From Chrysochromulina parva (lineage: Eukaryota; Haptophyta; Prymnesiales; Chrysochromulinaceae): 31,512 bases of DNA. Within the stretch, counting starts at the first letter, position 1; each line of letters starts with the position of its first letter. Positions 7,510 through 16,300 of this stretch are shown one piece after another. Location: contig PJAB01000266.1 of NCBI GenBank assembly GCA_002887195.1, forward strand, positions 1 through 31,512, in the 5' to 3' direction. Made by a program: the position numbers and the translations under genes. Under the pieces are notes generated by a model. It searched no databases and was not told where the DNA came from. It saw only the letters and a program-made list of their open reading frames with translations.

Positions 7510-9342
7510 TCACTCGCCCCAGTCATTATTCTTCTCATCGGTACGGTTGGCATAGACTTCAGAGGCGAGCTTATAGCCCGCAGCCTGCGCGTCCTCAAAG
7601 CTGAAGCCGGCCGCCCGGCACTCCTTCGGCGAGTAGCCCGCCGCCTTGGCCTCCTGGCACGTGTAGCCCGCCGCCTTGAGCCCCTCGACATAGCCCGCCG
7701 CTTTCGCCTCTTCGCACGAGTAGCCTGCCTGCCTCGCCTTCGTGCACGAGTAGCCCGCCTGCCTCACTTCCTTGCACGAGTAGCCCGCCGTTTTCGCCTC
7801 CTGGCCCGAGTAGCCCGCTTGCCTCGCTTCCTGGTACGTGTAGCCTGCCGCCTTGAGCCCCTCGATGTAGCCCGCCACCTTCGCGTCCTGGCACGAGTAG
7901 CCCGCTTGCCTCGCCTCAAGGCACGAGTAGCCGGCGAGTTTCGCCTCTTCGCACGAGTAGCCGGCCTGCTTCACCTCCACGCACGAGTAGCCCACCGCCT
8001 TGAGCCCCTCGACATAGCCCGCCACCTTGGCCTCCGTGCACGACAAGCCCGCCGCCTTGGCCTCCTGGCACGTGAAGCCCGCATCCTTGATGCCCTCGAC
8101 GTAGCCCGACAGCTTCGCCTCCAGGCACGAGTGGATGAAGCCCGCCTGCCTGGCCTCCTGGCATGAGTAGCCCCCCTGCCTCGCCTCGGCGCTCGAGTAG
8201 CCCGCCGCCTTGGCCTGAACGCATGAGTAGCCCGCCGCCTTGAGCCCTTCGACGTAGCCCGTCTGCCTCGCCTCATGGCATGAGTAGCCGGCCGCCTGGA
8301 CTTCCTGGCATGAATAGCCTGCCTGGCGCACCTCCTGGCACGTATAGCCCGCCGCCTTGGCCTCCACGCACGAGTAGCCCACCGCCTTGAGCCCCTCGAT
8401 GTAGCCCGCCAGCCGCACCTCCTGGCACGAGAAGCCCGCCGCTTGAGCCTCCTGGCACGAGTAGCCAGCCGCCTTGAGCCCTTCGACGAGCCCAAGCGCG
8501 CGCACCTCGGTGATGGTGAAGCCGAGCTGGCGGAAGGGGCCGCTCGTCGCGGGGCCGCCGGTGATGCGCGTGCTCGAGACCACGTGCGCCGCGCGCAGCC
8601 CACTGGTCTCGAACAGACACTTGTCAAGGCGTGTGTCGCTCAGATCGACACCGCTCAGGTCGGCGCGTGTGAAGTCGGCGCTCGTGAGAGCCGCGTGCGC
8701 AAAGGTGGCCTCTGCGATGGCGCAGCCCACAAAGCGGCAGCGCGTCACGCTCGCGTAGCTCAGGTCGACGCGCGCCAGATCCGCCCCCGAAAAGTCGACT
8801 CCCTCGAGGGTCGCGTGGTCAAAGTGCGCACCCGCCATCTGGCACTTGGCAAACGAGCACGGCGTGATGAGCGCCATGGACGAAAAGTCTTCGCCACGGA
8901 AGTCGAGGCCGGCAAAGTTGGTGCAGCCCGCCTGGTAGCGGTCGTAAAACTCGCGCGATGACATGCCCTTGGACGTGATGTAGCCCGCCGCGCGCAGCTC
9001 ATCCGAAGACCACCCCGCCTCCTTGGCTTGGGGCAGCGGGTAGCCCGCGCTGAACGCCTCGGCGCACGTGTAGCCGACGGATCGCGCCATGCCGGCGCTG
9101 ATGCTGCGGGCGCGGATGCGCTTGAGCTCTTCGATGCGTCTGTCCAGCTCTTCGAGCGTCGGCGGGCGCATGTTCATGAGGCCGATGCCGCCGCCATTGC
9201 TGCCGCCTTGGCCTCCGGTCTCGAGCTCGGATATCCGCGCCTTGAGCTGCTCTACGGAGGCCTTGAGCTGATTGTTCGCGGCTTCCATCGCCTCGAACCG
9301 CATCATCATCTGGCCGAGCTGAGCATCATCAGCGGGCGGCAT
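7510..9342 (-). CDS. Pentapeptide-repeat protein with long AGY decapeptide-repeat array
   Basis: A single exon of 610 residues from ATG 9342 (MPPADDAQ); the open frame continues upstream but has no ATG there. Order: a short coiled coil (about 12-45); an ELDRRIEELKRIRARS helix (65-80); a few AGY-type repeats (87-120); a pentapeptide-repeat solenoid (about 142-250, A[D/N]LxxVDLS-type); then about 31 units of a 9-10 residue repeat (about 285-595) with consensus S-C-x-E-A-K-A-A-G-Y. At intervals a 9-residue variant VEGLKAAGY replaces the 10-residue unit, giving a higher-order period. The Cys-Gln/Glu positions are strikingly regular. Pentapeptide repeats form right-handed quadrilateral beta-helices; the AGY repeat is likely a helical hairpin solenoid, but I know no function for it. 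The tail (SEVYANRTDEKNNDWGE) is acidic. Probably an adaptor or binding scaffold. Confidence 0.85.
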   Translation of the reverse strand: MPPADDAQLGQMMMRFEAMEAANNQLKASVEQLKARISELETGGQGGSNGGGIGLMNMRPPTLEELDRRIEELKRIRARSISAGMARSVGYTCAEAFSAGYPLPQAKEAGWSSDELRAAGYITSKGMSSREFYDRYQAGCTNFAGLDFRGEDFSSMALITPCSFAKCQMAGAHFDHATLEGVDFSGADLARVDLSYASVTRCRFVGCAIAEATFAHAALTSADFTRADLSGVDLSDTRLDKCLFETSGLRAAHVVSSTRITGGPATSGPFRQLGFTITEVRALGLVEGLKAAGYSCQEAQAAGFSCQEVRLAGYIEGLKAVGYSCVEAKAAGYTCQEVRQAGYSCQEVQAAGYSCHEARQTGYVEGLKAAGYSCVQAKAAGYSSAEARQGGYSCQEARQAGFIHSCLEAKLSGYVEGIKDAGFTCQEAKAAGLSCTEAKVAGYVEGLKAVGYSCVEVKQAGYSCEEAKLAGYSCLEARQAGYSCQDAKVAGYIEGLKAAGYTYQEARQAGYSGQEAKTAGYSCKEVRQAGYSCTKARQAGYSCEEAKAAGYVEGLKAAGYTCQEAKAAGYSPKECRAAGFSFEDAQAAGYKLASEVYANRTDEKNNDWGE

Positions 9343-9632
9343 TGACCACGTTCCCTGACAGGCTCGCACGCACTGAGTGCAGACAAATGGGTCCAGATGA
9401 CGAGGCGCGTTTCTTGACAAAAAACCCCACACGTCATCAGACGGGCAAAAGATGCGAAGATGACAGGTTTTGCTTCAACTTCAAGGCCTGGCTTGCCGCC
9501 TGTTGCTCAGCTCGGAGCTTATTTGACATGTTGTCTAAAAGTGATTTTAAAAGTGATTTTAGAAGTGGCCCTCAGAGTTGACCGCACTCGAGCGGTGTGC
9601 GGCGGAAGCGGACGGAAGTACATGGTCGCGAC

Positions 9633-10571
9633 TCACCGCGCCCGCTTGAGCCCGCCGCCTGCCGCCGCCTTGGCGCGCGCGCGCTCCTTAGCGGCGTCAA
9701 GCAAGGGCAGCAGCTGACCTTTCTTGGCGAGCTCACGTAGGAGGTTGATCAGGAAGGGCAGGTAGTTGTGCTTCCGGCGCAGGTTCTCCGCCTTCCAACG
9801 GCTTCGCTTCTGCTCCTCGAGCCGCAGCTGCTGCTCGAGATCGGGCAGCGCGGCGCTGTCCGCGGGTAACGACGCGATCTGGGCACGCATCTCATCCAGA
9901 CGGCTCGCAACCACCGCCATCAGATTGAAGCGGATCTCCGAAGCGGAGTATTTCTCGATGCGAGCGGCGATGTGCGGCTGCACCGCGTCTGTCCAGTTTG
10001 CGCGATCCACCACCTCGCCCAGCAGGATCGGCCCTGGCTTCAACCCGTCGAGCTCATAGAGCTTGCCGCCGACCGGCACGTACGCGATGAAGTGGTACAG
10101 GTCGTCGTCCTTGGTCGCCATACGCTTCTCCTCGGAGGCGAAGGGGTTGACGGCGGCGAAGGAGTTGTGAGCCGTGCGCACCAGGTCCGAGTTCGACAGC
10201 GCGAGTCCCTTGGTCTCCGCGTCGAACTCCTTGGTGAAGCTCTTGAAGCCCGAGAGCTCGTCTCCGAGATCGACGTTCTCCGAGTTGAGCAGGACGGAGA
10301 GGATGGCCTGCGTGGCGCACGCGTTGGTGATCACCTGCTTGGCGAAGAAGACGTGGTCCTTGTACCCCGACGCGACCGGCCGGTCGTCGGACTGCGCGAG
10401 GCCCTGCTCCCACTTGAAGAGGAAGATGAGCCCATGCACCTCGCCGAGCGCCTGCATCGAGTCCGAGTCGAGGGTGTATACCTCTTCGAACTGCACGCCC
10501 TTGACGCCCATCGTCTCAACTAGCTCGGTGAAGACGCCGGGGTCGCTCTCGATCGTGCACCAGTCGGTCAT
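9633..10571 (-). CDS. UCHL5: Ubiquitin C-terminal hydrolase UCH37/UCHL5
   Basis: A single exon of 312 residues, close to the animal UCHL5 length. The peptidase C12 domain occupies about 1-225: WCTIESDPGVFTELVE at the start, QFEEVY, oxyanion-region Gln79, catalytic Cys85 (NACATQAI), His160 (YHFIAYVPV) and Asp175 (LYELDGL). The block EKYSASEIRFNLMAVVASR (about 207-225) is diagnostic of UCH37 over the shorter UCHL1/L3. A coiled-coil and ULD-like tail follows (RWKAENLRRKHNYLPFLINLL) with a basic, Ala/Lys-rich end. In animals this tail binds the proteasome receptor RPN13 or the INO80 subunit NFRKB; that the same partners apply here is inferred. All catalytic residues are present, so it should be active. 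Confidence 0.95.
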   Translation of the reverse strand: MTDWCTIESDPGVFTELVETMGVKGVQFEEVYTLDSDSMQALGEVHGLIFLFKWEQGLAQSDDRPVASGYKDHVFFAKQVITNACATQAILSVLLNSENVDLGDELSGFKSFTKEFDAETKGLALSNSDLVRTAHNSFAAVNPFASEEKRMATKDDDLYHFIAYVPVGGKLYELDGLKPGPILLGEVVDRANWTDAVQPHIAARIEKYSASEIRFNLMAVVASRLDEMRAQIASLPADSAALPDLEQQLRLEEQKRSRWKAENLRRKHNYLPFLINLLRELAKKGQLLPLLDAAKERARAKAAAGGGLKRAR

Positions 10572-10705
10572 GGGCGGCTTCGCTTACTTCGCTTCAGCTG
10601 AGAGTCCTTCCCTGCTTCGGCGCGTGTGAACGTTAACCAACCTCAAGTGTTTTCCGCTCATGTCACCTTGGGTTTCGTCAAAAGAAGGCAAACAAACGCA
10701 AAACA

Positions 10706-11776
10706 ATGGAGACGAGAGGCCCGGCATTGGCGCGCACAGGTACTTCTCCAAGGCGCCACGAGGCTGAGGACCCACGACTGCGCCGCCGTGCCGCGGTCCT
10801 GGTTCTCCTGCTCAACCTGGTGGCCATCCTGCTCGCGTGGAGGCGCAACGACGACTCGGCCGCCGCGGCGCCCATCTCCTTTGCCGATGGTGCCCATCTC
10901 ACTCCGCAAGCGGCAGCATCGCAGCACCTCGGAGCGATCGACGCGAGCCACTGGTCATTGGCTCGCGAGCTGCACGACGACGAGTGGATGAAGGTGTGGA
11001 CGCACAGCTCGGGCGGCTCGCTCGACTTGCGCGTGCGAGGAAGCGTCCATGGCACGTCAGCCGAGATTCTGAGCGTGCTGCGCGAGGTCGACCTTTTGCC
11101 GCTGTGGAACCGGTACTGCGACGGCGCGAGCGTGCGCGAGCTGGTGTCGCCGACGGAGCTGTACGCAGCCGCCGGCGTGCGCCTGCCATGGCCGGTGCCG
11201 GCTCAGGCGCTCCTTGTGCACGCTCAGGTCACGCGTGACTTTGAAGAGCTCGGCCTCCTCGCGCTTGCCCGCTCGCCGTCGAAGCTCGCACCGGCACCCG
11301 AGGGCGTCGAGATGCCCCTGGCCCTGCGTGCGCGTGCGCCCCTGCAGGTGGAGCGAGCGGTCGGCCGGCTGCGACCCGAAGGGACGCCCACGAGGACGCG
11401 AGTCGATGTCTTCCTACGCTTCGTGCTTCGCGACATGGGATACCCGGGACAAGCCGCGCCCGCGTGGATTACCAACCTGATCGTGTACATTGTAGCTCCC
11501 GTGATCTGGCAGAGCTACCTCGATGCGCTGCGCACACTCCACGCAGACGCCTCGGCGCACGCCGCGCGCATCCGTGCCGACTCGAGCGGGCTGTACGCAC
11601 GCGTCGCGCGATGGACGGGGCAGCCGAGGCTCACGCCGAGCACGCAGGCGAGCACGGCGGCGAGCACGGCGGCGGCCGGGGCGGCGGTGGAAGCGGCGGC
11701 GGGCGACATCGTGACCGAGGTCGGCAAGAGGCGTCGGCGCTGGTGGCATTGGTGCATGCAATGGTGGCGTCGTTGA
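10706..11776 (+). CDS. Membrane-anchored START-domain lipid-binding protein
   Basis: A single exon of 356 residues starts at ATG 10706. An Arg-rich N-terminus precedes one transmembrane segment (about 29-45, AAVLVLLLNLVAILLAW). A START/SRPBCC-type domain spans about 80-290: WTHSSGGSLDLRVRGSVHGTSAEILSVLREVDLLPLWNRYC, then the LPWPVPAQALLVHAQVTRD segment, and a hydrophobic C-terminal helix (WITNLIVYIVAPVIWQSYLDAL) that would form the lid. START domains carry sterols, phospholipids or ceramides between membranes; the ligand is not evident. The tail is Ala/Thr-rich and ends in a Trp/Arg-rich KRRRRWWHWCMQWWRR, an unusual amphipathic end that could touch membranes. It is divergent from UCH37 with 134 bp between start codons, so the two probably share a promoter region. 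Confidence 0.75.
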   Translation: METRGPALARTGTSPRRHEAEDPRLRRRAAVLVLLLNLVAILLAWRRNDDSAAAAPISFADGAHLTPQAAASQHLGAIDASHWSLARELHDDEWMKVWTHSSGGSLDLRVRGSVHGTSAEILSVLREVDLLPLWNRYCDGASVRELVSPTELYAAAGVRLPWPVPAQALLVHAQVTRDFEELGLLALARSPSKLAPAPEGVEMPLALRARAPLQVERAVGRLRPEGTPTRTRVDVFLRFVLRDMGYPGQAAPAWITNLIVYIVAPVIWQSYLDALRTLHADASAHAARIRADSSGLYARVARWTGQPRLTPSTQASTAASTAAAGAAVEAAAGDIVTEVGKRRRRWWHWCMQWWRR

Positions 11777-12383
11777 GAGAGAGTGTGAAAACTCGGCTTG
11801 CATACGTACGCAACCCCAACCCCGGCGGGCAGGGCGGGGGTGACAGACGAGAGTCGAGGCCACACAGCGCAGACCGGTTCACCTCAACCGGGCACAATAT
11901 ACCATACAAGCACACCTCGACCGGGCACAATATACCATACAAGCACTCACAATCGACGTAATGCGACGAAAAAAGTCGTCGTTATACGGTTACTATAACC
12001 ACAGCCACGTCAAGCGCTGGAATCAATTGGCTGGCAGTCAAGTTTTGGCACGACGCTCAAGCTGCCTTCGCCCGACGCCGGCTCGAGGAAAGCGGAGCGG
12101 CGGTGTGTCGGAGCGTCCCGCGACGGGCATCTCGATTCTATGAAAAACTAATGAAAAACCGCCTTCTCAGTACTCCCTTGAGCAAGCACACAGCTGGGGT
12201 TCGGTTGGCTGGCAACTGGATCTCGTCGCCCCCGACATTCCATTCGATTTGCATTCGATTCTGTTTGTATCTACATCTTCAATAGCGCGCGAGCACCTCC
12301 CACATCAGCTGATCAGCACATCTCCATACAAACATGCCCTCTGAGTATTTGGGGCGTCTAACCGTCTAACACGGGCTGCGAGC
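11777..12383. other. Spacer between convergent genes, with a 33-bp tandem repeat
   Basis: This region separates the ends of the START gene (+) and the EF-hand gene (-), so it mainly holds 3' UTRs. A 33-bp unit occurs twice in tandem (11882-11914 and 11915-11947), containing CCGGGCACAATATACCATAC. The right half is AT-richer than the genes. No coding frame or RNA gene was recognised. Confidence 0.55.
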
Positions 12384-12806
12384 TCAAGCGTACTCTGTGG
12401 TGCCCTGCCCGCCGCCTAGCGCTGCCGCTGTGCTCAACTTGGCAGCCGATTTGAAGACGATCGACTCTCCCTCCTCTAGCTCCTCCGCGAGCTCCGGGTC
12501 CATGCTAATCATGGCCTGGATAAACTCTTCGACGTCGAGCGAGCCGCTCCCGTCCTCGTCAAAGTCGGCCAGGATTTCCTGGGCATCGGCCAAGGTCAAA
12601 CCAGCCGCGGTTCCGTGCTGGCGTGTGAGCACCTGCAAGAACTCCTGCGCTGACATCGTGCCGCTGTTGTCGATGTCAAAAAAGGCAAAGCTGGCTCGGA
12701 AGCTTGCGATCTTCTGCTTCTTCGTCATAGGCGTGATGAATCGGCCGGCCAGACGAGCATTGTGCTGCGCCAAGAGCTGCTCGGCCGAAATCCCGGTCGA
12801 CGCCAT
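12384..12806 (-). CDS. Two-EF-hand calcium-binding protein
   Basis: A single exon of 140 residues starts at ATG 12806. Two canonical EF-hand loops are present: DIDNSGTMSAQE (44-55) and DEDGSGSLDVEE (83-94), both with acidic positions 1, 3 and 12, and Gly at 6. The spacing of 39 residues matches a calmodulin-lobe pair, here a single lobe. The N-terminal segment (TPMTKKQKIASFRASFAFF) resembles the incoming helix of calmodulin-like or CDPK regulatory lobes. An acidic linker (ELAEELEEGE) and an Ala/Gly-rich tail follow. Likely a soluble calcium sensor or buffer; no kinase or other effector domain is attached. Confidence 0.85.
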   Translation of the reverse strand: MASTGISAEQLLAQHNARLAGRFITPMTKKQKIASFRASFAFFDIDNSGTMSAQEFLQVLTRQHGTAAGLTLADAQEILADFDEDGSGSLDVEEFIQAMISMDPELAEELEEGESIVFKSAAKLSTAAALGGGQGTTEYA

Positions 12807-13311
12807 GTCAGAGACTGGCGCCAGGGATTGCCTCCCCTATCGCACAACGCAGTTTCAGCTTCTTCAAGTTTAGTCAAGGTGTAGTCAAGTGCACGTCCGC
12901 AGCTACCGTTTTGGTGTCTGTTGTTTATGTAAGACTTGACTTGACTTGACCGGTTTCAAACTCAATGAAACCCACGGATTTCCGACTTTCAAATGCTCTA
13001 TCAAGTTATCAAGGTAGCGTCGCGAACCAAAGGTAGCTCGATATGCTGGGCCCTGCAGGAGGTTACAGATTCCTGAGTAAAGTTGAAGATCACTTGATAT
13101 AAGATCTCATATGACACGTGTCGCGAAGATCTATTTCTAGTTCATATTCATACCCAAAGATTTCGTATGAATAGAAGAGTTTCACTGTTAACAAGAAAGC
13201 CCAATAGGTTGCAGTTCCTCTCTGTGTCTCGTTTCACTGTTAACAAGAAAGCCCAATAGAAGGCTCTGGACGCGAAGGACAAAAGATAGAATAGCGCCGA
13301 CGAAGGACTCG
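12807..13311. other. Shared upstream region of divergent EF-hand and Hsp110-TPR genes
   Basis: This 505-bp AT-richer region lies between two start codons and must contain both promoters. It contains a TTGACTTGACTTGAC run (about 12933-12948) resembling that in the channel promoter near 25767-25788, and a 29-bp direct repeat (13179-13207 and 13231-13259). No TATA box could be assigned with confidence, although TTGATATAAG near 13094 is a candidate. Confidence 0.5.
13179..13259 (+). repeat. 29-bp direct repeat at 52-bp period in the 5' region of Hsp110-TPR
   Basis: Two perfect 29-bp copies (GTTTCACTGTTAACAAGAAA and onward, ending CCCAATAG) are separated by 23 bp. The first copy is followed by GT and the second ends in AG, so 13208-13259 has the layout of a tiny 52-nt intron made by duplication. 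Splicing of so short an intron is unproven. Confidence 0.7.
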
Positions 13312-16300
13312 ATGTCGACCGCCCCGCTCGTACACGGCATCACCCTCGGTGCGGCGGCGTCGGTCATCGTGGACGCCTCAGGCGAGATCCACCGCAACGA
13401 GCTCGGCGGCCATTCGTCGGCTACGCTCGTCGCGTTCACGCCCGAGGGCAGGCAGCTGGGAGAGGCGGCGGTCATGGGCATGGCGGCGAACGCGCGCGGC
13501 ACGGCAACCGAGGTGGCGCGGCTCGCGCTCATCCCATACGAGACGCTCACGAGCGGCCTCGGCGCGCTCACCTCGCGCCACTGGCAGTTTGCCCACACGG
13601 CCGGAGAGGAGGGCGTGCTCGTGATGAGCGACGTGGCGCTCTCGGACGGGCAGACGACGTCGATGTCGGCGGTGGGGCTACTCGGTGCGCTGCTCGGCAA
13701 GCTGCGCGCCAACAGCCGCGCGCCCGCGGGCACGCCCGTCTCCATCGCCATCCCGCCCGTCGGCGACGCCGAGGGCGCCGTCGCGCGCGCCGCCTCGCTG
13801 CTGCACGACGCCGCGCACCTCGGCGGCTGGAAGCTGGTGGCGGCGCCATCGGCGGCGCAGGCGCTCGGCGTGGCGCTCGCGCGCAAGTGGCCCTTTGGCA
13901 AGGAGCCCTGGACCAGCCCGGCCGTGCGCGTCCTCGTCCTCGACATGGGCGCCTCCTCCACGATTGCCGCCGTCATCAAGCTCACGCCTCCCGCGGCACC
14001 GGAGATGAAAGGGAGCTCGCCACGTGGCGCGAAGGCGGAGGTGCTCGCGGAGGCGTCGGATGCCTTCCTGGGCGCCTCGCTCTACAATGAGAAGCTCTTC
14101 GACCACTTTGCCGCCAAAGTGAAGGAAACGTACGTCCGATGAGCCGCCTGATGAGCCGCTGATGACCACTGATGAGCCGCTGATGACCACTGATTGCTTC
14201 CCTCATCAAGGAAACGTACGTCCGATGAGCCGCCTGATGAGCCGCTGATGACGTCTGAGGACCTCGTGTTCTTCTGACCGTCTGCTTGCCCCCCTGCTTG
14301 CCCCTCTGCTTGCCCCCCTGCTTGCCCCTCTCCTTGCCCCTGATCTCGCCTGAGCTCGCCCTCGCTGCCCTCGCAGCTACGGAGAGAGCGTCGTGCCGGG
14401 CACCAAGCGCGGCCTGCGGCTCGCAAGCGCCATCGAGCGCTTGCGCAAGCTACTCTCTACGATGGGTGAGGCGGCGGCGACGGCGGAGAACCTCATCGAC
14501 GGCATCGACGCGCCGCTCAAGCTCACTCGTGATGAGCTCGGCGCCCTCTGCGCCGAGCCCCTCGCCCGGCTGCGCGAGCTGCTCGACGGGGTGCTCAGCA
14601 CGGCGCTGCTCGCCGAGTCGCCGCTGGACGCTGTGGAGGTGCTCGGCGGGGGCTGCCGCATGCCGATCGTGCAAAAGGTGCTCGCGGAGGCGCTCGGGGC
14701 GGCGCCCTGCGCCGCGGCGCTCGCGGACAAGCCACTCGGTGCGAAGCTCGACGACTCTCATCGAGTGCTGATGACCACTGATGACCACTGATGACCACTG
14801 ATGACCACTGATTGCTTCCCTCATCAGGTGCGAAGCTCGACGACTCTTCGATGGCGATCGGCGCGGCTCTGTTGGGGGCGGAGGCTGCTGCGCCGACGGA
14901 GGCGGCGGCGGCGACGGAGACGGCGGCGCCCGCGGCGGAGACGGCGGCGGCGGCGGAGACGGCGGCCGAGACGGCGGCCGAGACGGCGGCGGCGGTGCCG
15001 CTGCCGCCGCCGCCGCCCGCGCCGCCCGCCGCCGCCGCGCCTCTCGCCGGCCTGCTTCGCCACGAGCTCCTCGAGGAGCTCGTGCATGCCGAGGCGTCAT
15101 TGACGAAGCTGGACGAGGGCGCGGCGGCCAAGGCCGCGGCGCGTAACGGCTTCGAAGGGGCGGTGCTCGAGATGCGAGGCCTCACGGGGCGTAAGCACGG
15201 TGGCAAGATCGACAGTGCGATGCTCACGCCACTGCTCGATGCTGCTGAGGAGTGGCTGTACACCGACGAAGGCGAGCGCGCGAGCGCGGACGAGCTCACG
15301 ACGAAACTCGCCGAGCTCCGATCTGCGGCCGCGCCCGCGACGGCGCGCTACTATGAGGCGGTCGCGGCGGATAAGACGGCGGAGGAGGCGGCGCTCGAGA
15401 CGGCGGCGGTGCAGGCGGCCGCGGAGCGCGCTGCGGCGGGCGAGGATGAGGATCACGACACTCGTGAGCTCGGGCTCCGAGATCGGAGTGCCCTTGATGG
15501 CTAGATTGACGAGATTGACGAGATTGAGGATCACGACACTCGTGAGCTCGGGCTCCGAGATCGGAGTGCCCTTGATGGCTAGATTGACGAGATTGACGAG
15601 ATTGACGATCACGACACTCGTGAGCTCGGGCTCCGAGATCGGAGTGCCCTTGATGGCTTGCCGATCGCTGACGAGATTGACGAGACTTGACGAGACTGAC
15701 GAGACTGACGAGATCGACGAGATCGGAGTGCCCTTGATGGCTTGCCGATCGCTTGCTGACGGCCCCTCCCCCCCTCTCTCTCTCTCTCTTCCCACAGGTA
15801 AGCTCAAGTTCCCGGATCGTATGCGGCTTGTGTCCAAGAACAAGGATGAAGGCACCGAGCTCTTCAAGGGCGCCGTGGATGTCGCGCAGTTCCGGGCGGC
15901 GGCGGCGAGGTATAACAAGGCGCTCACGCATGCCTCCAAGTTTGTGGACCTGTCGCCAGACCAACGCGAGGAGGTGAATGCAATGAAGCTCTCGCTGCAT
16001 CTGAACGTCGCCGCTTGCTGGCTCAAGATCACGGACGCTGACAATCACCTCGACCAGGTGCGTTAGGGCCACCACCTGAGGGACAAGGGATGGGCAAGGG
16101 AGGGACAAGGGGAGGGCGAGCTCGGATTGCATCACTGATTGCATCACTGATTGCGATCCGCTCGGATGACCTCGGATGACCTCGGATGACCTCTGATGAC
16201 CTCTGATGACCTCTGATGACCTCGGATGACCTCTGATGACCTCTGATGACCTCTGATGACCTCTGATGACCTCGGATGACCTCGGATGACCTCGGATGAC

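Noticed and set aside
7075..8166. Plus-strand frame with repeated ARVARRL-like peptides
   Set aside because: Antisense shadow of the decapeptide array of the minus-strand repeat protein; its periodicity is inherited from that gene.
13179..13259. 29-bp repeat with 23-bp spacer considered as a mini CRISPR or attachment site
   Set aside because: Only two copies, in a eukaryotic promoter/5' UTR, with no cas genes or integrase nearby.
13188..13985. Long minus-strand open frame opposite the Hsp110 N-terminal exon
   Set aside because: It has an Ala/Ser/Pro-rich antisense composition and crosses the duplicated 5' region; the plus frame has the Hsp70-family motifs.
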